Shown here piece by piece: positions 53,347-61,870 of a DNA stretch of 64,000 nt. The DNA is taken from assembly GCA_964617955.1 (NCBI GenBank), contig CAZTXB010000004.1, positions 124,001 through 188,000 on the forward strand, in the 5' to 3' direction. The notes below the pieces were generated by a model, which was not told the origin of the DNA, did not search any database, and saw only the letters and a program-made list of their open reading frames with translations. Positions within the stretch are counted from its first letter, which is position 1; each line of letters opens with the position of its first letter. The stretch is from JABWCE01 sp964617955. Its GTDB lineage: Bacteria; Bacteroidota; Bacteroidia; NS11-12g; UBA9320. A program made the position numbers and the translations under genes.

Positions 53347-55521
53347 TTATTTTAGCTGGTTTAGAGAATTATAAATATGAGCGTTAAGAATCTCTTTTCT
53401 GTATTTGGACGAAAACATCTTACCATCTGCATACACCAAATTGCCCGTTTTTAGATCAAATACCACAAAAACATATTCCATGGTATGACTTGGGGTTAAT
53501 TGCCAAACAAGATAAATGGGCAAGGTATAAAAGAAAAAAGCGCTTGCAGCCAAGGCTGTAGCATTAAACTTCTTATGATCAGTAACATTCCAAATCGAAT
53601 TAATGGCAAGATGGTCAGAACCATACTTAGCCTGCAATTCTGTAATATATTGGCTATAAAAACCTATATAATCCGATCCAAAATAAAGAATGCGTTCCCT
53701 CAACCAGTCAACAGATAACGCATATTCATTAAACTTTTCGGTATTTAAAACCCCCTTTTCTCGAGAGTCAAGAATTGTAAGTTCTATATCGATAGCCTTT
53801 GCTAAGGAAACTACTCCCTCTCTAATTTCCCTTTGTTTAGCGTCCGATTTAAGAAATTGCTGATCAATTGTTTTTCTTTTATCAAGGTGGTAATAACGAG
53901 GATTAATCATTAGCAAATTATTGACATGTCCTTTTCCTTTAGAAACAAGTATCTCGTCCTTTTCCACCTTTCTACGTTTCCTTTTACCTATAACTTCTGA
54001 TCTTTTAATCACTCCGTATTTAAAGATTTTTTTAAACGAACTATCATTCATAAAAGGCAAGTAGGCGTAAGCCAAATAATTATTTTTTGTCTGGTTTTCT
54101 TTAAATCGTTTTTCATTCAAAGAATCATTAGTATCTAATTTTTCTTTAAATTTAAGGGCGTTGTCATTGATAAATATGGCAGCTTCCATTAAACTTAGTT
54201 TACGCATCCTTTTAAGATAATCGATATTGGGGAACTTATAGCTTAAAAGCCAGATATATCTTGAAACGAAAACATGAATATCCTTTAACTGCATTTCTTT
54301 CATTGCAAATTGTATAGGGCCAATTTTCCCCTCCCCTTTTTTTTCAGATAGCATATAAGTTTCCTCCTGAGAGTTGGCACAAAATTTTTGAATTCCATAA
54401 GCAGCCATGGCATGACATTTTATTATTTGAGCATTTTCAGGAAATTTTTGCATCAATGCATAAGAATTATAGAAGCAAGAAATGAAATCGGCATTGATAA
54501 TATCAATATTAAGCATCTCAACAGTGGCTATGTCTCTGGCTGTTAAAAATTCTGATTCAGATAGTATAAAAACATTCATTTCATTCACACTATCCGCCTC
54601 ATCCATTTCTGCTAAAAGTATATCTTTCCTACTTTTTATCTCGGGATGAGAGCTTTCATTTTCATTTTCTTCTGGCCAAACAATTTTTCTTTCAGATTTC
54701 AGCTTGAATTCTTCTGGGAATACAAAATTTTTATCTTCAAATTGATTCAGAGTGAAATCAATTTGTTCAAGAGGCAGATAAGAAAAGGCTAGAATATCAA
54801 GAACTTCCAAACATTGGGTCACATCATAACCAGCTGCTTTAAATAAAAAATAACCATATTTATCTGCTTCAAGTTCCGAATTACGGGAATGTTTTAGCGA
54901 TTTCAGAAGTTTTTCTTCAACCGAGAGTTGCTTATATTTGCTTCGGCCCGAAAACATTTCCTTATTCGTTTTAAAGGCATTAAGGGAATGATTCTTCTTG
55001 AAATGTGCAATTTCGTGTGCCAAAACAAATGCAAGCTGAGCTTCGTTTTTCATTCGGGACATGAGGCCTACGGTTACAAAAATAATCCCCTGGTTGGTTG
55101 AGAATGCATTCACCTGACTACTTTTTAAAACATAAATTCTTAGAAAGTCACGGGTTTGTGGGTCAGTTTTTAAGAGTACATTTTTTATACTATTGCAGTA
55201 AATCGAAATCGGATCTCCATAAACAACTTTCCCACTTAAAAGAAGATTATCGATTGAATAATTTGTAATGGCTGCGAATTCACGGGCATTTTTCTTACCA
55301 AGTTTTTCATTGACCTTATTCGAACTTAAATCTTCCTTGTACTTTTCGGAAGAAAGCTTAGTAAAATCATCAGGGATTTTTCCTGAAGCTAAAAGTCTTT
55401 CGAAATCATTGGGTAGTTGTGCTAAAATTGGAGTAGAAAATAACAATAGAATTAGCAGCACTAAATGATTCCTCAATTTAAGGCTTGGTTTCTTATATCT
55501 AAATAAAGCAGCAAAAATCAT
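53347..55521 (-). CDS. M48-family metalloprotease with long C-terminal region
   Basis: Zinc metalloprotease. Numbered on the longest frame (755 residues, to 55614), HEIAH is at 200-204 and the third zinc ligand is E247 in ELEAD, the full M48 set. I prefer Met32 (55519-55521) as start because it gives a basic n-region and hydrophobic core (LVLLILLLFSTPILAQ) typical of an export signal. The region after about residue 300 (over 400 residues) has no domain I recognise, so most of the protein is uncharacterised. It leads an operon with a barrel-like protein and a lipoprotein, suggesting an envelope role. Confidence 0.8.
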   Translation of the reverse strand: MIFAALFRYKKPSLKLRNHLVLLILLLFSTPILAQLPNDFERLLASGKIPDDFTKLSSEKYKEDLSSNKVNEKLGKKNAREFAAITNYSIDNLLLSGKVVYGDPISIYCNSIKNVLLKTDPQTRDFLRIYVLKSSQVNAFSTNQGIIFVTVGLMSRMKNEAQLAFVLAHEIAHFKKNHSLNAFKTNKEMFSGRSKYKQLSVEEKLLKSLKHSRNSELEADKYGYFLFKAAGYDVTQCLEVLDILAFSYLPLEQIDFTLNQFEDKNFVFPEEFKLKSERKIVWPEENENESSHPEIKSRKDILLAEMDEADSVNEMNVFILSESEFLTARDIATVEMLNIDIINADFISCFYNSYALMQKFPENAQIIKCHAMAAYGIQKFCANSQEETYMLSEKKGEGKIGPIQFAMKEMQLKDIHVFVSRYIWLLSYKFPNIDYLKRMRKLSLMEAAIFINDNALKFKEKLDTNDSLNEKRFKENQTKNNYLAYAYLPFMNDSSFKKIFKYGVIKRSEVIGKRKRRKVEKDEILVSKGKGHVNNLLMINPRYYHLDKRKTIDQQFLKSDAKQREIREGVVSLAKAIDIELTILDSREKGVLNTEKFNEYALSVDWLRERILYFGSDYIGFYSQYITELQAKYGSDHLAINSIWNVTDHKKFNATALAASAFFFYTLPIYLVWQLTPSHTMEYVFVVFDLKTGNLVYADGKMFSSKYRKEILNAHIYNSLNQLK

Positions 55522-55780
55522 TGCAAATCCAACTAATCTGGTAAAAGTTTGTTCCCCGAATTCACAAAATTTGTGCTTATTTATATAATCGTTTAATTGC
55601 AAATGCTCATTCATAACTTAACAATTTGGTTTACTGACAATTTTTAATTTTGAACTCATAAGTGAAAGCCTCAAGATGCAGAATATGCTTTTTCGGTGCA
55701 TGCGTGATACAACAAAATTACTGATCATTTCAAATCTCATTGGCAGTCCCCATTTATTAATTCTATCGGTCAGAAAAAAA

Positions 55781-55810
55781 CAAAAGTAGCATTTAATAAC
55801 CCTTCCCCAA
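55781..55810 (-). promoter_or_regulatory. Promoter of the M48-barrel-lipoprotein operon
   Basis: On the minus strand, TTG (55808-55810), a 19-nt spacer and TACTTTTG (55781-55788) match the consensus exactly. It implies a leader of about 160-250 nt depending on the start chosen. The rest of 55615-55955 is AT-rich with no other recognised feature. Confidence 0.75.
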
Positions 55811-55955
55811 AAAAAAATCTCATCCTATTAATTCCATGAGAACTTAGATATTGAAAATTCTATTTTCTTCAAAAAGTTGAATTGTTTTTTTAGAATTAAT
55901 TAAGTTAGGAACTATTAAATTAATTTGAAAACTGATGAGAATACTCTTTAATTTA

Positions 55956-56320
55956 GGGCCTGCTGAAAAAGTTCAGTATGCGTGCAGGACGAGGCGGCAA
56001 AGCGCAGATGTACTTTGACGTACTTCAAGCTGCAGCCGCCGAAGTTATACCAATGTGCTTTAAATGATATACCCATATTATGCAAAGCCTTCAGTGGTAA
56101 ATGCCGATGGATGCAAATGTTTAGGGCAAATTGAGGAACGAAAATTTGGACTATTACATTTGTCCAATCGGCATAATGCATGTGCAATGAACTAACGACC
56201 TCATGATGGCATTTGATGCACGACATTTTGATACTTTACTGATTTTATCGTGAATTAGAAGAAATTGAAGCTAATGTGAACCTAATCATATCAAGCTTTG
56301 AAGTGTTTTTCAGCAGGCCC
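55956..56320. mobile_element. Intact 365-bp MITE-like element
   Basis: Perfect 15-bp terminal inverted repeats, GGGCCTGCTGAAAAA at 55956-55970 and its complement at 56306-56320, are flanked by identical 7-bp direct repeats TAATTTA (55949-55955 and 56321-56327). The element has no transposase. Inside the left half lies a long imperfect palindrome (GGCGGC at 55993-55998 pairing with GCCGCC at 56035-56040, with further inner pairing). A 92-codon minus-strand frame fills much of it but runs out through the inverted repeat. Related but decayed sequence lies at 8690-8845, and one end at 10055-10069. It must have been moved by a transposase encoded elsewhere. Confidence 0.8.
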
Positions 56321-56667
56321 TAATTTATGAATAAATGAGACTTGACTTGCTATCTTTCAGATGTGCTGAAACCATTTACCAGCAAATAATTGAATGTCAG
56401 AATTAGACGACGGGTTAAAAGCAATTATAAATTTTCATAGATACTCATGAAAAAGGGCCATAGATTGACTTGAAAGAAAAAAACGTATTTCGGAAAAATG
56501 AAACCTTATAAAATTTACCTTAACTGAGAATCGAAAGTTGACTTCTAACTAATACTTTTAATGTTGATTGTTGAAAAATAAGATTAATGAAAACATTAGA
56601 GTTGCCTCACTATTATCATAATCAAGCATATCTTGAATTAAGAACTCAGGATAATAACCTAAAAAAA
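56321..56667. other. AT-rich intergenic region, nothing recognised
   Basis: About 350 bp between the MITE-like element and the DUF1640-like gene. No frame, tRNA, hairpin terminator or consensus promoter was seen. Confidence 0.5.
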
Positions 56668-56970
56668 TTACTTTTTAACAAAATAAAGCATAAACGCAAA
56701 CAATGAAGCCATTTGCGTAACCCAAAAAATAAACATCCATTTGATCATATCCGATTTAACATGAGCCAAATCTTCCCTGCTTGCAAAATTTTTGCTGATA
56801 TTTTGACTTAGGGTGTGAATGTCTTTTGAGATGACCTTTTCCATTTCTTCGGTTTTATAATTAATTTTTTTACTAACTTTCACATCGATGAATTCAATGA
56901 CCTCCTTGGCATCCCTTTCACCGAATTTTGTTTTAAAAATTTCATAAACATTTAATTCAAGAGTACTCAT
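56668..56970 (-). CDS. DUF1640-like coiled-coil membrane protein
   Basis: A 100-residue protein with an N-terminal helix (KFGERDAKEVIEFIDVKV), a coiled-coil stretch (about 35-75, including SREDLAHVKSDMIKW), and one C-terminal membrane helix (about 77-97). This is the DUF1640/CCDC90-like layout seen in many small bacterial proteins, often near toxin or mobile elements. No function is established. It has a consensus promoter 22 nt upstream of the ATG and is monocistronic. Confidence 0.75.
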   Translation of the reverse strand: MSTLELNVYEIFKTKFGERDAKEVIEFIDVKVSKKINYKTEEMEKVISKDIHTLSQNISKNFASREDLAHVKSDMIKWMFIFWVTQMASLFAFMLYFVKK

Positions 56971-56992
56971 AATTTATTCAGTTAAATTTATA

Positions 56993-57022
56993 CAAATTTA
57001 GCAAGATGTTATAAATTTCCAA
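56993..57022 (-). promoter_or_regulatory. Promoter of the DUF1640-like gene
   Basis: On the minus strand, TTG (57020-57022), a 19-nt spacer and TAAATTTG (56993-57000), an exact consensus match. Confidence 0.75.
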
Positions 57023-57151
57023 AATAAAATTATTGTTAAAACCAGATCCTGATATCCCTATGTCTATGTCTCAAGACTATAAATACTATGCTTATGATGT
57101 TAATAATTTATTTTTTTAGTACTATCCTGACTTGAACTCTCAGAATACCTA

Positions 57152-57664
57152 TCAATGCTTAACCAAAGCTGCAATCTTTTTTTCAAGTTCAATCTCATCC
57201 CCCTCCAAATAGCCAGTATGAGTATAGACGATTTGTCCGTTCTGATCAATGAGAAAGGTAGTTGGAGGATTGGTCACATTCATGGCTCTTCGCAAGTCGC
57301 CATTCGCGTCGATTAAGACATCATATTCCCAATTTTTACTGGTTACCATCGGCTTAACCTTAGGTATGGTTCTGCTATCGTCTACCGAAACGGCAATTAA
57401 TTTCACGTTGTATTTTTCCTTCCAATCGCTGTAAACATTGTCGATGTTGCCCAATTCAACCAAACAGGGTTTGCACCAGGTAGCCCAAAATGAAATGACC
57501 GTGATTTGTCCCTTCGTAAAGGCATCAGGGAAATTAACCGATTGCCCGTTCAGATCTTTAACCAAAACAGAGGGAATGGCGCTGCTATTGGTAGAGTCGG
57601 GATCAACCGCTTTTACGAGTCCTGAAAGCATTAAGAAAACGATGAGAGTGAGAATATTTTTCAT
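57152..57664 (-). CDS. TlpA/ResA-like thiol-disulfide oxidoreductase
   Basis: A 170-residue exported thioredoxin-fold protein: signal peptide (about 1-19), then the active site W-A-T-W-C64-K-P-C67. A cis-proline segment NPPTTFLID lies near residue 133. It probably reduces disulfides in envelope proteins, for example apocytochromes or oxidised proteins. It is divergent from ddl with its own -7 element. Confidence 0.9.
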   Translation of the reverse strand: MKNILTLIVFLMLSGLVKAVDPDSTNSSAIPSVLVKDLNGQSVNFPDAFTKGQITVISFWATWCKPCLVELGNIDNVYSDWKEKYNVKLIAVSVDDSRTIPKVKPMVTSKNWEYDVLIDANGDLRRAMNVTNPPTTFLIDQNGQIVYTHTGYLEGDEIELEKKIAALVKH

Positions 57665-57701
57665 GTTACGATTCTATGTTTTGAGTTTACAATTGCTGTG
57701 C

Positions 57702-57709
57702 CAAAGGTA
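57702..57709 (-). promoter_or_regulatory. -7 element of the tlpA-like gene
   Basis: TACCTTTG on the minus strand, a perfect TAnnTTTG match, 37 nt before the ATG. The -33 box is not clear. Confidence 0.5.
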
Positions 57710-57814
57710 AAACTTATTTGCAATTTTTCTCCATCGTCTAAGCGATGCATATTATTATGAACGGAAGGGCAAATTATTTTAGGGTCTACAAAAGGTGAAG
57801 CCCATTCAAAACGT

Positions 57815-57822
57815 TAATTTTG
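57815..57822 (+). promoter_or_regulatory. -7 element of the ddl promoter
   Basis: TAATTTTG is a perfect TAnnTTTG match. A transcript would start about 5-8 nt after it, beyond the ATG at 57824, so translation should start at the ATG at 57833. The -33 box is weak. Confidence 0.5.
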
Positions 57823-57832
57823 TATGCCAACT

Positions 57833-58825
57833 ATGTCAAAGCCAAAAATAGCTATTCTCACCGAGGGTTTCTCGGCCGAATCGAACATCTCCCTGCTCAG
57901 CGCGAAAAAATTTTATGAATGGGTAGACAAGTCCATCTATCAGCCTTATTTTGTGCACATTACCGAAGAACTTTGGTACGTAAAATTTGAAAATGAGGAG
58001 CGCTCGGAAATCAATAAGAATGACTTTTCATTTATAGAAAATGGAAAGGCTGTACATTTCGATTTGGCTACTTTTTTTCCTTTGCACGGTCCGCCTGCCG
58101 AGGACGGCAAAATTCAAGGCTATTTGGATATGCTCAAGATACCCTACACAGGATGCGGTGTTTTATCTTCAGCCCTCAGCTTCGATAAATCGGCCTGTAA
58201 AGATTTTTTAAGAAACAGGGGAATCATGATGGCTAAGTCGATTCTTTGCTTAGACCCTAAGGATACACATGCTGTGAGAGAGGAAATAGAGAAAAACCTG
58301 AGTTTGCCTTTGTTCATTAAACCCAATAAAAATGGTTCCAGTTATGGTGTCAGTAAAATTTACGATTGGGCCAAACTGGAAGAGGCTATTCAAAAAGCTT
58401 TTGATTTCGATAGCGAAGTTATTGTTGAGGAGTTTATTGCCGGGCGTGAATTTTCTTGTGGGGTGTATCAACTTGCAGGAGAAACAAAGGCCTTACCTCC
58501 AACAGAAATTATAAGTGAGACCGATTTTTTTGATTACAATGCAAAATATCTTGGTAAATCGAATGAAGTGACCCCCGCCGATCTTTCAGTTGAATTAATG
58601 CGTCAAATACAACATCTCTCGCTTACGGTTTTCAAAGCCTTAGCCTGTAAAACCCTTTCACGCATGGATTTCATTCTGAAAGAAGGGTCCTTTTATTTTT
58701 TGGAAGCCAATACCACTCCGGGTATAACAAATGAGAGTTTAGTGCCACAACAATTAAGGGCCGCAGGCATTGACGTCCCCACTTTTTTTAACAGCATATT
58801 AGCTGAGAGATTGAAGTCAAAATGA
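57833..58825 (+). CDS. ddl: D-alanine--D-alanine ligase
   Basis: ATP-grasp ligase that makes the D-Ala-D-Ala dipeptide for peptidoglycan. The N-terminal motif HGPPAEDGKIQG, then PYTGCGVLSSALSFDK, and the ATP/Mg site LEANTTPGIT are present. I chose the ATG at 57833 (the fourth codon of the frame from 57824) because the promoter -7 element ends 10 nt before it. The result is 330 residues, normal for the family. The PASTA-domain gene follows. Confidence 0.93.
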   Translation: MSKPKIAILTEGFSAESNISLLSAKKFYEWVDKSIYQPYFVHITEELWYVKFENEERSEINKNDFSFIENGKAVHFDLATFFPLHGPPAEDGKIQGYLDMLKIPYTGCGVLSSALSFDKSACKDFLRNRGIMMAKSILCLDPKDTHAVREEIEKNLSLPLFIKPNKNGSSYGVSKIYDWAKLEEAIQKAFDFDSEVIVEEFIAGREFSCGVYQLAGETKALPPTEIISETDFFDYNAKYLGKSNEVTPADLSVELMRQIQHLSLTVFKALACKTLSRMDFILKEGSFYFLEANTTPGITNESLVPQQLRAAGIDVPTFFNSILAERLKSK

Positions 58826-58826
58826 T

Positions 58827-58834
58827 TAATTTTG
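58827..58834 (+). promoter_or_regulatory. Possible -7 element for the PASTA gene
   Basis: TAATTTTG, a perfect -7 match just after the ddl stop and 65 nt before the PASTA gene start. A TTG lies upstream but only 13 nt away, so the -33 fit is poor. Confidence 0.35.
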
Positions 58835-58899
58835 CAAATCCGCAATAAAAAATCCAACTCAAGAATGCGTTTGGAATTATACTTTTCGGTAGGTAAAGC

Positions 58900-59535
58900 A
58901 TGCTTCAGGGAATCTGGCTTATAGTAAAAAATATGTTGCTAATGCTTCTGGTGTTAGTTATCATAGGCATTATCTCTTTTTTTGCGATTAATATCTACAC
59001 CCGAAAAGGACAAACCGAAGAGGTTCCTAAGCTCACCGGTTTGAGTGTTAAAAAAGCCATCGAAATTTTGGAATCCAGCGAGCTCGACTACGTTATATCG
59101 GATTCGGTTTATGATAAGGATGCCCCTCGTCACCAGGTTATGGAACAAAATCCGGCGGCCATGAGTATGGTTAAAAAAGGAAGAAAAATATACCTGACTG
59201 TCAATTCTTTGGATGTCCCTGAGGTTGAAATGCCTGATATTGCAGGAAAAATGAGTTTTAACATTGCAAAGCTAACATTGCAAAGAAAAGGGCTCCTATT
59301 GGGCAAAGTCATAGAGCAACCCGACCCTTCAATTGCCTCAGAGGCCGATAAACCAGTATTTGAGCAACTATACAGAGGTGAACCCATTGCTCCTGGAGAA
59401 AGCATCAAGCGAGGTTCCACCATCGACCTGGTTATTGGGGTGATGGTTAATCGCACCGACACCTCCGGACATAAATTAGATACGGTTCCTATGAATGGGG
59501 AGCCCCCTCCGAAAACCGATGGCATTGACTACTAA
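58900..59535 (+). CDS. PASTA-domain membrane protein
   Basis: A 211-residue protein with one N-terminal membrane helix (about 11-31) and an outside part containing two clear PASTA repeats. These run from about 40 to 108 (EEVPKLTGLSVKKAIEIL onwards) and about 110 to 182 (VEMPDIAGKMSFNIAKLTL onwards). PASTA domains bind muropeptides or beta-lactams, and the neighbouring ddl supports a cell-wall role. There is no kinase or transpeptidase domain, unlike PASTA kinases and PBPs. Confidence 0.88.
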   Translation: MLQGIWLIVKNMLLMLLVLVIIGIISFFAINIYTRKGQTEEVPKLTGLSVKKAIEILESSELDYVISDSVYDKDAPRHQVMEQNPAAMSMVKKGRKIYLTVNSLDVPEVEMPDIAGKMSFNIAKLTLQRKGLLLGKVIEQPDPSIASEADKPVFEQLYRGEPIAPGESIKRGSTIDLVIGVMVNRTDTSGHKLDTVPMNGEPPPKTDGIDY

Positions 59536-59598
59536 ATTTGAATCGCCGCAATGGCATAATGAGAACAATTATTCACATCAGCATCCGTTAACGTTTAT

Positions 59599-61509
59599 AT
59601 GCCTTTCACGCACTTGAGAAAAATAGCCTACCTCATTTTGCTTTGCACTGCGATACCTGCCTTTGGTCAGGTTAAGCTAAAGCGAAGCACGAACAGCACT
59701 TTGCTGAATTACGCCAATACCCATCCTGAATGGAACTCCAATACAAAACTCTACAAATGGAATAGGAAAGATACCTTGAAGATTCCTTTTTTCGATGATT
59801 TTGTTTCTACGATAGTTTACCCCGATTCAAGCAAATGGTTCGACAACAATGTGTTTATAAATAACGATTTTGCTGTGCTCCCTCCAAGCTACGGGGTTGC
59901 AACTTTTGATAATCTCGATAAAAAAGGACATCCCTATACCGAACTGAACGATTTGAATTTCGGGCCTTGCGATACCTTAACTTCACTTTTGATTAACCTA
60001 AACGATTCAAGCGGTAAATTTTATTCTCCAGCCGATTCCATCTACTTTAGCTTTTACTTTCAACGTCAGGGCTTAGGCGATCCCTCCGATCAAAACGATT
60101 CGCTTGTCTTACAATTTAAAGATACCTCAGGCCTATGGATTACTCAATTCCTGGCAAAAGGGGGCTTGTTATCACCCTTTGAATATGTGATGGTCGGCCT
60201 ACAAAACACTGCCTTCTTTCACAAGGGTTTTCAATTTCGGTTTATCAATTATGGCCGTCAAACCGGTAACATGAATCAGTGGCATGTCGATTATGTCCAT
60301 CTGGCCCGGAACAGAAAAATATCGCTGAGATATTACGATGACATCGCCATTCAAAGTCGTCCTAGCTCTTTGCTCAAAAATTATTTTCAAATGCCTTATG
60401 CGCATTTTTTGGTGGATTCAGCCAATCAAAAATCGAAACTTCTCACCTTATCGGCTTCAAATCTCCATAATGTTACCAAAAATGTTCAGGCAAGACACAC
60501 CGAAAGCAACGGAAGCAATGTGTTGATCGCAACCAATTACAATTCAAACAACGCCAATATACCGGCTCAGGATTCGGCAAAAAGGCGTTTTAATGGTTTT
60601 AATCTAGGCGGACTCTCGGGCTCCCCGGTGGTGATTAAGCGCGAATATGAAATAAGGGAATCCGGTATAGCTTCAAAATATGCAACCAACGATAAGATTA
60701 CCGTTTATCAGGAATTTGGAAGTTGCTATGCCTATGACGATGGAACAGCCGAATATGGTTTTGGCTACGACGATGATGTGCCCGACCAATTTTACAAGGG
60801 CGCTGTGGCTTACCGATTCAATCTCACCCAGTCGGATTCTCTTTGGGCCATAGGGATGTTTTTTAACCGATCGGTTAAGAATTCTGCAACCTGGAAATTT
60901 GATCTTAAAGTATGGCAAAAAATAAGCGCACCCGGAACAGGAAGAGGCGGTGATGTAAGCTTACACTCTGATTCCAATCTTTCGCCTGTGTTCACCGACA
61001 GCCTCAATGGCTACTTTGTTTTTGTATTTGATAAGGCCGTGATGATGCCCAAAGGTGAGTTTTTCATAGGCTGGGAACAAGAGGGTAATTTTCATTTAGA
61101 CGTGGGATGGGACCATAACAATGGCTACAACACTTCAAAAATTTCAAACAATTTATTTTATTTGAATGTGCTTGGAAATTGGCAAGCCATACCGACCAGC
61201 CTCACCGGAGCTTTAATGATGCGTCCTTATGTGGGCAAAAAGGTTAAACTGGGACCAGCAAACCTATCTGCACCGGAAAATTCTCACAATGTCCTAGCAT
61301 ACCCTAACCCCTTCCGAGATAAAATATCTTTGGAAAATAGTTCTGAAATCGTGAGCATGGAGCTGTATAACCTATCCGGTCAAAAATTGCTCGAAAGTCA
61401 TTCCAACACTATAAATACAAGTGAATTGCCTACAGGTGTTTACCTTTTAAATACGATCACAAAATCAGGTAAAAACTACCGTCAAAAAATTATTAAATTA
61501 CAAGATTAA
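59599..61509 (+). CDS. Secreted T9SS cargo protein of unknown function
   Basis: A 636-residue protein with a signal peptide (about 1-24, ending AFG). The N-terminal half is beta-rich with WNRKDTLKIPFFDDF and a segment resembling carbohydrate-binding or MAM-type jelly rolls. The second half contains SCYAYDDGTAEYGFG. A T9SS sorting domain follows (LAYPNPFRDKISL, ELPTGVYLLN). Proteins of this layout are common in the phylum, often close to PASTA genes, but their task is unknown. It is followed by the rhodanese gene after 4 nt. Confidence 0.8.
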   Translation: MPFTHLRKIAYLILLCTAIPAFGQVKLKRSTNSTLLNYANTHPEWNSNTKLYKWNRKDTLKIPFFDDFVSTIVYPDSSKWFDNNVFINNDFAVLPPSYGVATFDNLDKKGHPYTELNDLNFGPCDTLTSLLINLNDSSGKFYSPADSIYFSFYFQRQGLGDPSDQNDSLVLQFKDTSGLWITQFLAKGGLLSPFEYVMVGLQNTAFFHKGFQFRFINYGRQTGNMNQWHVDYVHLARNRKISLRYYDDIAIQSRPSSLLKNYFQMPYAHFLVDSANQKSKLLTLSASNLHNVTKNVQARHTESNGSNVLIATNYNSNNANIPAQDSAKRRFNGFNLGGLSGSPVVIKREYEIRESGIASKYATNDKITVYQEFGSCYAYDDGTAEYGFGYDDDVPDQFYKGAVAYRFNLTQSDSLWAIGMFFNRSVKNSATWKFDLKVWQKISAPGTGRGGDVSLHSDSNLSPVFTDSLNGYFVFVFDKAVMMPKGEFFIGWEQEGNFHLDVGWDHNNGYNTSKISNNLFYLNVLGNWQAIPTSLTGALMMRPYVGKKVKLGPANLSAPENSHNVLAYPNPFRDKISLENSSEIVSMELYNLSGQKLLESHSNTINTSELPTGVYLLNTITKSGKNYRQKIIKLQD

Positions 61510-61513
61510 CAGA

Positions 61514-61819
61514 ATGCAAACCATTACCGCTAGCGAACTTAAGTCCAGAATGGACAAAGGTGAATCTCCAATCATTATTGATGTAAGGGAGCCTTACGAA
61601 CATGAAGACTTTAACATCAAGGCAAGGCTCATCCCTCTTGGGAATTTACAGGCCGCCTTACCCGACCTTGAAGAATTTATGGATGAGGAAATCATCATAC
61701 ATTGTCATTCAGGTGCTCGAAGTGCTGCCGCAACTGATTTTTTAAGCAAACAGGGATTCTCGAATGTAAAAAATCTCACCGGCGGAATGGTGGCCTGGAA
61801 AGCGTTGATAGGTGTTTAA
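61514..61819 (+). CDS. Rhodanese-like sulfurtransferase
   Basis: A 101-residue single-domain cytoplasmic rhodanese. The catalytic loop is C64-H-S-G-A-R-S, with IIDVREPYEHEDFNI before it and GGMVAWKAL at the end. It moves sulfane sulfur to an acceptor such as cyanide or a thiol protein; the acceptor is unknown. Confidence 0.92.
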   Translation: MQTITASELKSRMDKGESPIIIDVREPYEHEDFNIKARLIPLGNLQAALPDLEEFMDEEIIIHCHSGARSAAATDFLSKQGFSNVKNLTGGMVAWKALIGV

Positions 61820-61870
61820 ATAAAAAATACCTATGGACGAAATTGAAGGCCATTCGATTAAAAATTAAAA

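Noticed and set aside
55948..56226. Minus-strand 92-codon frame in the mobile element, with a CIKCH motif
   Set aside because: It ends through the inverted repeat into the target duplication, the CxxCH has no signal peptide, and the related copy does not keep the frame beyond a short stretch.
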